This document shows positions 53,111 to 61,612 of a stretch of DNA of 64,000 bases, piece after piece. The DNA is from Andeanibacterium sp036384795 (GTDB taxonomy: Bacteria; Pseudomonadota; Alphaproteobacteria; Sphingomonadales; Sphingomonadaceae), in NCBI GenBank assembly GCA_036384795.1, contig DASVLP010000043.1, positions 62,001 through 126,000 of the forward strand, written 5' to 3'. Within the stretch, counting starts at the first letter, position 1; each line of letters begins with the position of its first letter. The translations under genes and the position numbers were made by a program. The notes under the pieces were generated by a model that saw nothing but the letters and a program-made list of their open reading frames with translations, was not told the DNA's origin and searched no databases.

Positions 53111-53863
53111 TCAGGCGCCGGCGAAGAACCGGGCGAGCGCGAAATAGTGCTCCTCGGCCCATTCGACCGGCGGGATGACGAACCGGCCGATCAGGTCGAA
53201 GCCCGGGAAGAGGTACGGCGCCACCAGAATCAGCAAGAACACGATCGTGAATCCCAGCGGCCGCAGCCGGGCGTAGGCGCGCGCCGCGGCCGGCGGCAGC
53301 AGCCCTTCGACGATGTGCGAGCCGTCGAACGGCGGGATCGGCAGCAGGTTGAACAACGCGAGGAAGATGTTGATCAGGACGAAGAAATAGAGCCCACTCA
53401 GCAGCAATCCCGCGATGCCGAGGCCCGCCGGCATCACGCCCTGAAACGCGATGGCGCGCAGCAGGTCGAGAAACCGCCCGGCATCCGCCGCGTCGGGTGT
53501 CAGCAGATTGGCGAGCAAACCGAGAATCGCAGCCGCCACCCCGGCCAGCACCAGATTGGTGCCCGGCCCTGCAGCCGCCACCGCCATCATCCCGAAACGC
53601 GGGTTCCTCAGGCGCCATTTGTCGACCGGCACCGGCTTGGCCCAGCCGAACACCGGCAGCCGCAGCAGCGCGAGCATTCCGGGGATCACGATCGTCCCCA
53701 GCGCGTCGACGTGGCGCAGCGGGTTGAGGCTGAGCCGGCGGCGTTCCCGCGCGGTCGGATCGCCGAGCAGCAGCGCGGCATAGCCGTGCGCGACTTCGTG
53801 AAACACGATCGCCAGGACCAGCGCGGGGACCAGCACGATCGCAAGGGCGAGGGTGTCGTTCAT
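53111..53863 (-). CDS. Site-2 protease family (M50) membrane metalloprotease (250 aa)
   Basis: Intramembrane zinc metalloprotease. The catalytic motif is FHEVAHGYAALLLGD (HExxH) in the first helix, and the second conserved segment is LLPIPPFDGSHIVEG (the NPDG-like motif). Six hydrophobic helices are visible. There is no PDZ domain, so it belongs to the short M50 group (SpoIVFB/Rip-like minimal form), whose substrates are mostly unknown. Divergent from the RcnB-like gene. Confidence 0.9.
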   Translation of the reverse strand: MNDTLALAIVLVPALVLAIVFHEVAHGYAALLLGDPTARERRRLSLNPLRHVDALGTIVIPGMLALLRLPVFGWAKPVPVDKWRLRNPRFGMMAVAAAGPGTNLVLAGVAAAILGLLANLLTPDAADAGRFLDLLRAIAFQGVMPAGLGIAGLLLSGLYFFVLINIFLALFNLLPIPPFDGSHIVEGLLPPAAARAYARLRPLGFTIVFLLILVAPYLFPGFDLIGRFVIPPVEWAEEHYFALARFFAGA

Positions 53864-54013
53864 TCAGGCCAGCTAGATAGGGCGCGCCAGCCGATCGGCC
53901 AACGCTGCGAAGGGGTTATCCGCGTTTCTGCGACACTCTGAGACAATTCTTCCGGGAAACGCTGCGACGGCCGGACGTTCAACCCGCGACTTGATCAACC
54001 AAGGAAACGCTAC

Positions 54014-54313
54014 ATGAAGAAAGTTCTCGCAGCACTGATCGCCGGTGCGTTGATCGTGCCGGCGTCCGCCGCGATCGCCGCGCCGACGATGCATCACACC
54101 GTCGTTCACAAGACGGTGACGATCCATCGCTTCGCCAAGGGTCAACGGTTCGATCGCAACCGTGCGGATCACTACGCCAAGCTCGACTATCATCGTTACA
54201 AGCGCCTGTCGGCGCCGCCGCGCGGTTACACGTGGGTGCGCTCCGGCAACGACGCGATCCTCGTCAGGACCAGCAACAACGTGATCCTGCGCGTGATCGA
54301 CAACGTCTTCTAA
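54014..54313 (+). CDS. Exported RcnB-like protein (99 aa)
   Basis: Small periplasmic protein. The signal peptide KKVLAALIAGALIVPASAAI is followed by a His-rich segment (MHHTVVHKTVTIHRFAKGQ) and the RcnB-type domain PPRGYTWVRSGNDAILV, then VILRVIDNVF. RcnB of E. coli affects Ni/Co homeostasis; related short proteins in alphaproteobacteria are widespread with undefined roles. His richness supports metal contact but does not prove it. A terminator follows. Confidence 0.88.
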   Translation: MKKVLAALIAGALIVPASAAIAAPTMHHTVVHKTVTIHRFAKGQRFDRNRADHYAKLDYHRYKRLSAPPRGYTWVRSGNDAILVRTSNNVILRVIDNVF

Positions 54314-54330
54314 CAGCGAAAATGGGCTTG

Positions 54331-54359
54331 CGAGGGCCGTCCCAGCCGGGCGGCCCTCG
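54331..54359 (+). terminator. Stem-loop terminator after the RcnB-like gene
   Basis: CGAGGGCCG (54331-54339) pairs with CGGCCCTCG (54351-54359) over 9 bp. It lies at the convergent junction with rbfA and probably ends both transcripts. Confidence 0.65.
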
Positions 54360-54360
54360 T

Positions 54361-54753
54361 TCAGTCTTCCAGGTCCCGCTTCACGCGCGGGTCGGACAAC
54401 AGCCTTTCGATCCGGTCCGCCTCGTCGAAGCTCTCGTCGGCGCGAAATTGCAATTTCGGCGCGAACTTGAGGCCCAACCGCTTCGCCACCTCGCGCTGGA
54501 GATAGGCGGTGTTCTGCCGCAGCGCATGCACCACCTCGTCCTCGTCCGAGCCGAGCAGCGGCTTCACGTAGACGGTCGCGTTCCTGAGGTCCGGCGTCAT
54601 CCGCACCTCGGTGACCGAGACGGTATGCGCGCTGAGCGTATCGTCGTGCACCTGCTGGCGGGTGAGCAGTTCGGCCAGCACGTGGCGCACCCGCTCCCCC
54701 ACCTTGAGCAGGCGGACGGAATGATCCTCGGGGGTGTGCTGTTTGCGCGCCAT
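54361..54753 (-). CDS. rbfA: Ribosome-binding factor A (130 aa)
   Basis: Late 30S subunit maturation factor with a KH-like fold. Signatures are SVRLLKVGERVRHVLAELLT, MTPDLRNATVYVKPL and the C-terminal KLQFRADESFDEADRIERLL. The ATG at 54753 overlaps the stop of the preceding amidotransferase gene (ATGA). In most alphaproteobacteria rbfA follows infB directly; here one gene lies between them. Confidence 0.95.
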   Translation of the reverse strand: MARKQHTPEDHSVRLLKVGERVRHVLAELLTRQQVHDDTLSAHTVSVTEVRMTPDLRNATVYVKPLLGSDEDEVVHALRQNTAYLQREVAKRLGLKFAPKLQFRADESFDEADRIERLLSDPRVKRDLED

Positions 54754-55448
54754 CAGTTCCAACCCTCGATCCAGGTGTTTAGCACTTGGCCGGAACGCGC
54801 CGCCAGTTCCGGCCCGAAGCGCGCGGCGTCGGCGCGGATTGCGCGCGGGTCGCGGCCGCTCGCCAGCAGTTCCGCGCAATGGCCGACGAGCCAGGCCTCG
54901 ATCTCGGCGGGGGCGGTTTCGAGGTGGCACTGCAAGCCCAGCACGTTCGGCCCGAGCGCATAGGCCTGGTGCGGACAACGCTCGGTCCGGGCGAGCAGCG
55001 TGGCACCCTCCGGCAGATCGAACTGGTCGCCGTGCCAATGGAGCACCGGCCAGTCGCGGAGCGCCGCCAACGGCGAACCTTCCCCCGCCGCGGTCAGCGT
55101 CAGCGGCGAATAGCCGATCTCCTTGCGCTGCATCGGTGCCACGTTCGCGCCGAGTGCCCGCGCGATCAGCTGCGCGCCCAGGCAGATGCCGAGCAACGGG
55201 CGCCGCGAGGCGAGCCGCCGCTCGATCAGCCGCACCTCGGCGGTCAGGAACGGATAGAGCTCGTCGTCGAACGCCCCGATCGGCGCGCCCAGCACCACCA
55301 CGAGATCCGGCCTGGCGGCGTCGATCGCATCGAGGTCTTCGCACGCCGGATCAAGGTAGCGGACCGCGAGGCCCCGCGCTTCGAGCGCGGCGTGCCACAC
55401 GCCGAGATGCTCGAAACCCAGGTGCCTGATGGCGAGGACGCTGTCCAA
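54753..55448 (-). CDS. Class I glutamine amidotransferase (GMP-synthase-like, 231 aa)
   Basis: Cysteine amidotransferase domain protein. The nucleophile Cys89 lies in GICLGAQL, and the His175/Glu177 pair in QCHLE completes the triad. It is a stand-alone domain, similar to GuaA-like amidotransferases of unknown acceptor. The start is TTG at 55448, with GGAGG six bases upstream and no competing ATG. It is inserted between infB and rbfA and coupled to rbfA by overlapping stop and start. Confidence 0.92.
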   Translation of the reverse strand: MDSVLAIRHLGFEHLGVWHAALEARGLAVRYLDPACEDLDAIDAARPDLVVVLGAPIGAFDDELYPFLTAEVRLIERRLASRRPLLGICLGAQLIARALGANVAPMQRKEIGYSPLTLTAAGEGSPLAALRDWPVLHWHGDQFDLPEGATLLARTERCPHQAYALGPNVLGLQCHLETAPAEIEAWLVGHCAELLASGRDPRAIRADAARFGPELAARSGQVLNTWIEGWN

Positions 55449-55484
55449 CTCAGCCTCCGGAAATTCCGCCGCTCACGGCAGCGC

Positions 55485-58007
55485 TCACAGCGTCCGTTCG
55501 CGTTCCTCGACTTCGAACACTTCGAGGCTGTCGCCCGGCTTGATGTCGTTGGTGTCCGCCAGCACCACGCCGCATTCGAGGCCGGCGCGGACTTCGTCGA
55601 CATCGTCCTTGAACCGCCGCAGCGAGGCGATCGTGGTCGCCGAGACGATCACGTCCTGACGCGTCAGGCGGGCATGGAGGCCCTTGCGGATCGCGCCTTC
55701 GGTGACGAGCAGGCCCGCCGCCTTGTCGCGCTTGCCGGCCGGGAACACTTCCTTGACGTCGGCGCGGCCGACCACGGTCTCGATCCGCTCCGGCCCCAGC
55801 TCGCCCGCCATCTCCTTCCGGATCTCGTCGGTCAGGTGGTAGATGACGTCGTAGTACAGCATCCGCGTCTTGTTGCGCTCGATCAGCTCGCGCGCCTTGG
55901 CGTTGGGCCGCACGTTGAAGCCGATGATCGGCGCGCCGGTGGCCGACGCCAGCGTCACGTCGCTTTCGGTGATCGCGCCCACGCCCGAATGGAGGATGCG
56001 GACCTTGATCTCGTCGGTCGAGAGGTTGTGGAGCGCAGTGTTGATCGCCTCGACCGAGCCCTGCACGTCGGCCTTCACCACCAGCGGGAACTCGATCACA
56101 TCGCTCTTCAGGCCGGCGAACATCGCATCGAGGCTCGTCGGCGCGGTCGCGGTGCGCTTCTGGGTCGCCTGCTCCTGGCGATAGGCGGCGACTTCGCGCG
56201 CACGCTGCTCGTTCTCGACCACGCTCAGCACGTCGCCGGCCAGCGGCACGCCGTTGAGGCCCAGCACTTCGACCGGCATCGACGGACCGGCGGCCTTGAG
56301 CTGCTTGCCCTTGTCGTCGATCATCGCGCGCACGCGGCCGCTTTCGATGCCGACCACGAACACGTCGCCGGTCTTGAGCGTGCCGCGGTTGATCAGCAGG
56401 GTCGCCACCGGGCCGCGGCCGCGGTCCAGCTGCGCCTCGATCACCGTCGCTTCGGCGTCGCGATCGGGGTTGGCCCTGAGCTCGAGCAGCTCGGCCTGGA
56501 GCAGGATCTTGTCGATCAGCGTGTCGAGCCCGGTCTTCTCCTTGGCCGAGACTTCGACATCCTGCACGTCGCCGGACATTTCCTCGACGATCACTTCGTG
56601 CTCGAGCAGGCGCTCGCGCACTTTCTGCGGGTTGGCCTCGGGCTTGTCGATCTTGTTGATCGCGACGATCATCGGCACGCCGGCCGCCTTGGTGTGATTG
56701 ATCGCCTCGATCGTCTGCGGCATCAGACCGTCGTCGGCGGCGACCACCAGCACCACGATGTCGGTCACTTGCGCGCCGCGGGCGCGCATCTGCGTGAACG
56801 CTTCGTGGCCCGGGGTATCGAGGAAAGTGATCTTCTCGCCGCCCTTGGTGGTGATCTGGTACGCGCCGATGTGCTGGGTGATCCCGCCGGCCTCGCCTTT
56901 CACCACGTCGCTGCCGCGCAAAGCGTCGAGCAGCGTGGTCTTGCCGTGATCGACGTGGCCCATCACCGCCACCACCGGCGGACGCGACTTGAGCGTAGCC
57001 TCGGCGTCGATGTCGCCCGACGTGTCGATGTCGACGTCGCTGGCTGACACGCGCTGCACGTTGTGGCCGAAATCGGTGACCAGCAGTTCGGCCGTGTCCT
57101 GGTCGATCGTCTGGTTGACGGTGACCATCATGCCCATGTTGAACAGCGCCTTCACCAGGTCGGCGCCCTTCTCGGCCATGCGGTTGGCCAGCTCCTGCAC
57201 CGTGATCGCCTCGGGCACGACCACGTCGCGCACCTGCTTCTCGCGCGGCTGCGACTGGCCGCCGAAATGGGCGCGGCGCTCTTTTTCGCGGGCGCGCTTC
57301 AGCGCGGCGAGCGAGCGGGCACGCGCGCCTTCATCATCGTTGAGCGCGCGATTGACGGTGAGCTTGCCGCCCCGCCGGCGATCATCGACGCGGTCGCGGC
57401 CATGGCCGGCGCTCTTCTTCTCCTCGCGCTTCTTCTCGGGCCGCTTGGGCTCGGGCCGCGCGACCGGCGAGAACTTGCGCGGCGCGGGCGTGGCGTCGCC
57501 GCCCGTCTGCTCGGGCTGAGCTTGCGCGGGAGCCTCCGCTGTGGCGGTTTCAGGTTCTTCCGCCGGCGCGGCAGCGGTTTCTTCGGGCTTTTTCGCGTCC
57601 TGGGCGCGGTTCTGCTCCGCGCGGCGCCGTTCTTCCTCGAGCGCCTGCTGCCGCTGCTCTTCCTCGCGGCGGCTGGCCTGCTCGGCCAGGCGCAGGCGTT
57701 CTTCCTCCGCCTCGCGCTGCAGCCGCTCGGTGCGCTCCTTGGCGGTTTCGCGCGACTGCGGCGCGGCGGGCGCCTTCGGCGGCTCCTGTCGCTGGACCGG
57801 AGCGGGCGCCGGCGCGGGAGCGGGCGCCGCCGGGGCGGGAGCCTCGGGCGCCGAACCGGGCTTGACGAACTTGCGACGCTTCACTTCCACGACCACCTTG
57901 TTGGTGCGGCCGTGGCTGAAGGTCTGCTTGACCTCGCCCGCTTCGACCGAACGCTTCAGCCCCAGCGGCTTGCGGCCCAGCGTCGGTTTGTTGTCGATAT
58001 CGCTCAT
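55485..58007 (-). CDS. infB: Translation initiation factor IF-2 (840 aa)
   Basis: GTPase that places initiator tRNA on the ribosome. The G domain starts with VVAVMGHVDHGKTTLLDALR; further motifs are FLDTPGHEAF and INKIDKPEA. The N-terminal 260 residues are rich in Ala, Pro, Glu and Arg with a run of PAPAPAPAP and a Glu/Arg coiled-coil region, typical of alphaproteobacterial IF-2. The IF-2 C-terminal domain is intact. Part of the rimP-nusA-ylxR-infB operon. Confidence 0.97.
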   Translation of the reverse strand: MSDIDNKPTLGRKPLGLKRSVEAGEVKQTFSHGRTNKVVVEVKRRKFVKPGSAPEAPAPAAPAPAPAPAPVQRQEPPKAPAAPQSRETAKERTERLQREAEEERLRLAEQASRREEEQRQQALEEERRRAEQNRAQDAKKPEETAAAPAEEPETATAEAPAQAQPEQTGGDATPAPRKFSPVARPEPKRPEKKREEKKSAGHGRDRVDDRRRGGKLTVNRALNDDEGARARSLAALKRAREKERRAHFGGQSQPREKQVRDVVVPEAITVQELANRMAEKGADLVKALFNMGMMVTVNQTIDQDTAELLVTDFGHNVQRVSASDVDIDTSGDIDAEATLKSRPPVVAVMGHVDHGKTTLLDALRGSDVVKGEAGGITQHIGAYQITTKGGEKITFLDTPGHEAFTQMRARGAQVTDIVVLVVAADDGLMPQTIEAINHTKAAGVPMIVAINKIDKPEANPQKVRERLLEHEVIVEEMSGDVQDVEVSAKEKTGLDTLIDKILLQAELLELRANPDRDAEATVIEAQLDRGRGPVATLLINRGTLKTGDVFVVGIESGRVRAMIDDKGKQLKAAGPSMPVEVLGLNGVPLAGDVLSVVENEQRAREVAAYRQEQATQKRTATAPTSLDAMFAGLKSDVIEFPLVVKADVQGSVEAINTALHNLSTDEIKVRILHSGVGAITESDVTLASATGAPIIGFNVRPNAKARELIERNKTRMLYYDVIYHLTDEIRKEMAGELGPERIETVVGRADVKEVFPAGKRDKAAGLLVTEGAIRKGLHARLTRQDVIVSATTIASLRRFKDDVDEVRAGLECGVVLADTNDIKPGDSLEVFEVEERERTL

Positions 58008-58024
58008 ACGCTCACTTCAATCCT

Positions 58025-58786
58025 TCAGTTCAATTCGTCGCCGGTTCCCGGCCCGACCGGGGACCCATGGGCGTCGGCAGCCGCCGCGGGATCGCGGGAA
58101 GCCTTGTCAGCCGCTGGAACAACCCCCGAAAAGCGCATCAGGCGCTGGAGCGGGATGGTCACCCGTTCGGCCGAAGAACGCTCGGCCAGCGCCAGATGGA
58201 CGACATTGTCGCGGCCCAATGCCACAGACAAAGCCGCGCGGTCCAGTGGTAAGCGGGTTCCGGTAAGGCCGGAGCCCTCCGCATCCATGCCGACCCGATA
58301 GGCCTGGTCGAGCTTGCGGCAGCCGTCGTCGCTCGCGTCGGCGGCATGGCCGAGCCAGCTGATCGCGCCTGCACGCGCCTCGCCGGCAATGCGGTCGGTT
58401 CCCAAGATAAGCTGTCCCGCGCGCAATTCGAGCCCCAGCCGGTCGAGAAATGCACGAACCAGCGCATTTTCCGTTCGCGCGCCAAGATCCGCGGGGATTT
58501 CCACCCGCGCGCCCTTGAACGCCCGCGCCAGCGCGCCCTTCAGCTTGCCACTGGCGACGGCCGCCTCGAGCTCCGCCCGGTCCACGCCGATCCACGCGCC
58601 GCGCCCCGGCGCACGCGCAAGCGCGTCGGGCAGCACGTCGCCCTCGGGCGACAGCGCAAGCCGGATCAGTCCGTCGCGCGCATCCGTGCGTCCCGACAGG
58701 ATACAGCGTCGCTCTGGCGCGGCATGACGCGACCCGGCGGTTCCGGCGATGTCGGAGCTTAGCGCCTCATTGGGAGGTGTCCGCAT
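58025..58786 (-). CDS. ylxR: YlxR/DUF448 RNA-binding protein fused to L7Ae-like domain (253 aa)
   Basis: Small RNA-binding protein of the nusA operon. The N-terminal YlxR domain carries PERRCILSGRTDARDGLIRL and ALARAPGRGAWIGVDR; the central part (ALVRAFLDRLGLELRAGQLI) resembles the L7Ae-like domain usually found fused to it in alphaproteobacteria. The C-terminal 70 residues are a divergent tail. It overlaps nusA by 20 bases and precedes infB by 17. Confidence 0.9.
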   Translation of the reverse strand: MRTPPNEALSSDIAGTAGSRHAAPERRCILSGRTDARDGLIRLALSPEGDVLPDALARAPGRGAWIGVDRAELEAAVASGKLKGALARAFKGARVEIPADLGARTENALVRAFLDRLGLELRAGQLILGTDRIAGEARAGAISWLGHAADASDDGCRKLDQAYRVGMDAEGSGLTGTRLPLDRAALSVALGRDNVVHLALAERSSAERVTIPLQRLMRFSGVVPAADKASRDPAAAADAHGSPVGPGTGDELN

Positions 58787-60416
58787 CGGCGGCCTCCCCT
58801 GATGCTTCGCTCGCGGCGACAGGTTCTTCGTCCTCGAACCAGTGCGCGCGGGCGGCCATGATGATCTCGTTGCCCTGCTCTTCGCTGAGACCGTATTCGC
58901 CGAGCACCCCGCCCTTGTCTTCCTGGCGGGCCGGGCGGCGCATCGGCGGGCCGGCTTCGGGGTTGCGGCGGCGCGGCTCGCTGCGCTTCTTGGCGATCAG
59001 CTCGTCGGTCGCGAGATCGGCCAGATCGTCGAGCGTCTTGATCCCGGCCTTGCCGAGCGTGACCAGCATCGCTTCGGTCAGGTGCGGCATCGCCGCGAGA
59101 TCGTCGGACACGCCGAGCGCCTTGCGCTCCTGCCGGTGCGCCTCTTCCTGGCGCTCGAGCGCCTCGATCGCGCGGCTCTGAAGCTCCTGGCCGAGCTCTT
59201 CGTCGAAACCTTCGATGCTGGCGATTTCCTCCAGCGGCACGTAGGCGACTTCCTCGAGCTCGGCGAAGCCCTCGGCCACCAGCAGCTGGCTCAGCGTCTC
59301 GTCGACGTCGAGCTCTTCCTCGAACATCTTGGAGCGTTCGGAGAACTCGCGCTGGCGCTTCTCCGAGCTTTCCTGCTCGGTCATGATATCGATCTGGCTG
59401 TCGGTAAGCTGGCTCGCCAGCCGCACGTTCTGGCCGCGGCGGCCGATCGCAAGGCTCAGCTGGTCGTCGGGCACGACCACCTCGATGCGGCTCTCATCCT
59501 CGTCGATCACCACGCGGCTGACGGTTGCCGGCTGGAGCGCGTTGACCACGAATGTCGCGGTGTCCTCGCTCCACGGGATGATGTCGATCTTCTCGCCCTG
59601 CAGTTCCTGCACCACCGCCTGCACGCGGCTGCCCTTCATGCCGACGCAGGCGCCGACCGGATCGATCGAGCTGTCGCGGCTGATCACGCCGATCTTGGCG
59701 CGGCTGCCGGGATCGCGCGCGGCGGCCTTGATCTCGATGATGCCGTCGTAGATCTCCGGCACTTCCTGCGCGAACAGCTTCTTCATGAATTCGGGATGCG
59801 CGCGGCTGAGGAAGATCTGCGGGCCGCGGTTGTTGCGCTCCACCTTCAGGATCAGCGCCCGCACGCGCTCGCCGACGCGCGCGGCCTCGCGCGGGATCTG
59901 CTGGTCGCGGCGGATCACGCCTTCGGCGCGGCCCAGGTTCACGATCACGTGGCCGAACTCGACCGACTTGATCACCCCGGTGATCACCTCGCCGGCGCGG
60001 TCCTTGAATTCCTCGTACTGGCGCTCGCGCTCGGCATCGCGGACTTTCTGGAAGATCACCTGCTTGGCGCTCTGCGCGTCGATGCGGCCGAGATCGATCG
60101 GCGGCAGCGGGTCGACGATGAAATCCCCGAGCTTGGCATTGCCGTCGAGCTTCTGGGCCTGCTTCAGGTCGACCTGCTTGAAATAATCCTCGACCTCCTC
60201 GACCACCTCGACCACGCGCCACAGGCGCAAGTCGCCGGTCTGCGCATCGAGCTTGGCGCGGATGTCGTTCTCGGCGCCGTAGCGCGCGCGGGCCGCCTTC
60301 TGGATCGCCTCTTCCATCGCCTCGATGACGATCGCCTTGTCGATCATCTTCTCGCTGGCGACCGAATTGGCGATCGCGAGCAATTCGGCTCGGTTGGCGG
60401 AAATCGCACTGGCCAT
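58767..60416 (-). CDS. nusA: Transcription termination/antitermination factor NusA (549 aa)
   Basis: RNA polymerase factor that controls pausing, termination and antitermination. From the N-terminus: NusA N domain (AISANRAELLAIANSVASEK), S1 domain (GEVITGVIKSVEFGHVIVNL), KH1 (VGACVGMKGSRVQAVVQELQ) and KH2 (LAIGRRGQNVRLASQLTDSQ). Two acidic C-terminal repeats with helix-hairpin-helix features (EEVAYVPLEEIASIEGFDEE; HLTEAMLVTLGKAGIKTLDD) follow. The ATG at 60416 is five bases from the rimP stop. Confidence 0.97.
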   Translation of the reverse strand: MASAISANRAELLAIANSVASEKMIDKAIVIEAMEEAIQKAARARYGAENDIRAKLDAQTGDLRLWRVVEVVEEVEDYFKQVDLKQAQKLDGNAKLGDFIVDPLPPIDLGRIDAQSAKQVIFQKVRDAERERQYEEFKDRAGEVITGVIKSVEFGHVIVNLGRAEGVIRRDQQIPREAARVGERVRALILKVERNNRGPQIFLSRAHPEFMKKLFAQEVPEIYDGIIEIKAAARDPGSRAKIGVISRDSSIDPVGACVGMKGSRVQAVVQELQGEKIDIIPWSEDTATFVVNALQPATVSRVVIDEDESRIEVVVPDDQLSLAIGRRGQNVRLASQLTDSQIDIMTEQESSEKRQREFSERSKMFEEELDVDETLSQLLVAEGFAELEEVAYVPLEEIASIEGFDEELGQELQSRAIEALERQEEAHRQERKALGVSDDLAAMPHLTEAMLVTLGKAGIKTLDDLADLATDELIAKKRSEPRRRNPEAGPPMRRPARQEDKGGVLGEYGLSEEQGNEIIMAARAHWFEDEEPVAASEASGEAADADTSQ

Positions 60417-60421
60417 TGTGT

Positions 60422-60976
60422 CTAGCCTTCCTCTTCTTCGAGAATCTCTTCCGCCCCGCCCGCGTCGAGCGGGCCGGTGGCGGCAATCAGCTTGTCGGTC
60501 AAGACCAGCTTGGCCGAATGGATGTGAACGAACGGAACCGCGTGCCGCACGCCCTGATCGTCGGTGAGCGCAACGTTGCCGTCTGCGTCGATGCCGTCGA
60601 GCGTGCCGCGGAAGCGCTTGCGCCCCCCGACGGCCTCGGCGAGTTCGAGCTTCGCTTCGTGCCCTGCCCAGCCGGCGAAATCCTTCGCCCGGGTGAGCGG
60701 GCGGTCGATCCCGGGCGAGCTGACCTCCAGCCGATAGGCCCCGGTGATGAGTTCCTCGCCGCGTTCCTCCAATGCATCGAGCTCGTCGGAGATCGCGTGC
60801 GACAGCGCCGCGCACTGATCGAGCACCAGCTGCCCGGTCGCCGGATCCTCCGCCATCACCTGCAGCGCCGGCTCAGCGCCCGCTTCCGAGCTCGTCAGCT
60901 TCACGCGCACGAGTTCGAACCCCATGGCTTTCACCACCGGTTCGATCACTTCGGCAAGGCGCGCCACGTCGGCCAA
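60422..60976 (-). CDS. rimP: Ribosome maturation factor RimP (184 aa)
   Basis: 30S maturation factor and first gene of the nusA operon. Motifs include GFELVRVKLTSSEAGAEP, YRLEVSSPGIDRPLTRAKDF and RGTLDGIDADGNVALTDDQG. The start is a TTG at 60976, placed six bases after AAAGGAG; upstream in-frame codons lack any ribosome-binding site and give an atypical Arg-rich extension. An Ala/Glu-rich tail (EEILEEEEG) ends the protein. Confidence 0.94.
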   Translation of the reverse strand: MADVARLAEVIEPVVKAMGFELVRVKLTSSEAGAEPALQVMAEDPATGQLVLDQCAALSHAISDELDALEERGEELITGAYRLEVSSPGIDRPLTRAKDFAGWAGHEAKLELAEAVGGRKRFRGTLDGIDADGNVALTDDQGVRHAVPFVHIHSAKLVLTDKLIAATGPLDAGGAEEILEEEEG

Positions 60977-61043
60977 TCGCTTCTCCTTTCGCCGGCATCG
61001 CAAACGCCGTTCGGGCCGGCCCCCGGGGGCGCCAGCACCAGGC

Positions 61044-61057
61044 ATTGTCGCGACAAT
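61044..61057. promoter_or_regulatory. Perfect palindrome ATTGTCGCGACAAT upstream of rimP
   Basis: A 14-bp fully symmetric sequence 68 bases upstream of the rimP start, containing TTGTC-GC-GACAA. The same core with a two-base spacer is found at 14395-14406 (TTGTC-TG-GACAA). It could be an operator or the start of a leader hairpin of the nusA operon. Confidence 0.45.
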
Positions 61058-61152
61058 GTCGGGATAGCGGGCAAATAGGCGCGCAAGCGGCGAATTGCAA
61101 GCGCATTCGGGAGGCGCACAGGCCGCTGCCGCACGCCGGTCTCACCTTCGCC

Positions 61153-61545
61153 TTAAGGCGCGTCGCTCCCGATCCATTGGCGGCCGAACTGGCGCAAATC
61201 GAAGTCTTCGTCGCTCTCGTAGAATTCCGACAGCTGCCGCAGTTGGCGGATCGCGTCTTCGGTCACCAGCTTATCGTCGAACCGCAGCCCGTAACGGTCC
61301 TCACGCGCCCACTGGACGATGAAGAACTGATCGAGGCCGTCGCGCTTCAGGATGCCCTGATCGCCGTGCTTGAGAGACCTGTCGCAGCCCACCCGGGCGC
61401 CGGTGGGAGAGAGATTGTCCACCGTGCAGCTGCAATAACCGTCGAGCAGCACCAGCCGCGCGGGGAGGTTGAGCCGCGCACGCGCACCGCCGCGACGGCG
61501 CCCCCCCGCGCCCCCGAAACCGGTTGGTAGAGTTCTCGGTTGCAT
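61153..61545 (-). CDS. PilZ-domain protein, likely c-di-GMP binding (130 aa)
   Basis: Stand-alone PilZ domain. The ligand motif is the Arg-rich RRRGGARARLNLPARLVL followed by VDNLSPTGARVGC (D/N-x-S-x-x-G). The ATG at 61545 starts a product of normal length; the frame continues upstream with no signal. A link with the diguanylate cyclase at 44970 is possible but not indicated by position. Confidence 0.87.
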   Translation of the reverse strand: MQPRTLPTGFGGAGGRRRGGARARLNLPARLVLLDGYCSCTVDNLSPTGARVGCDRSLKHGDQGILKRDGLDQFFIVQWAREDRYGLRFDDKLVTEDAIRQLRQLSEFYESDEDFDLRQFGRQWIGSDAP

Positions 61546-61612
61546 CCCGCGCCAGCTTTGCACCTGCGCGGTAAATGCATGTTTAACGAATCCGCTCGCC
61601 GCGCCGGGAATT

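Noticed and set aside
54786..57047. Open frame of 753 codons on the plus strand opposite infB
   Set aside because: Antisense shadow caused by high GC; no ribosome-binding site or recognisable domain.
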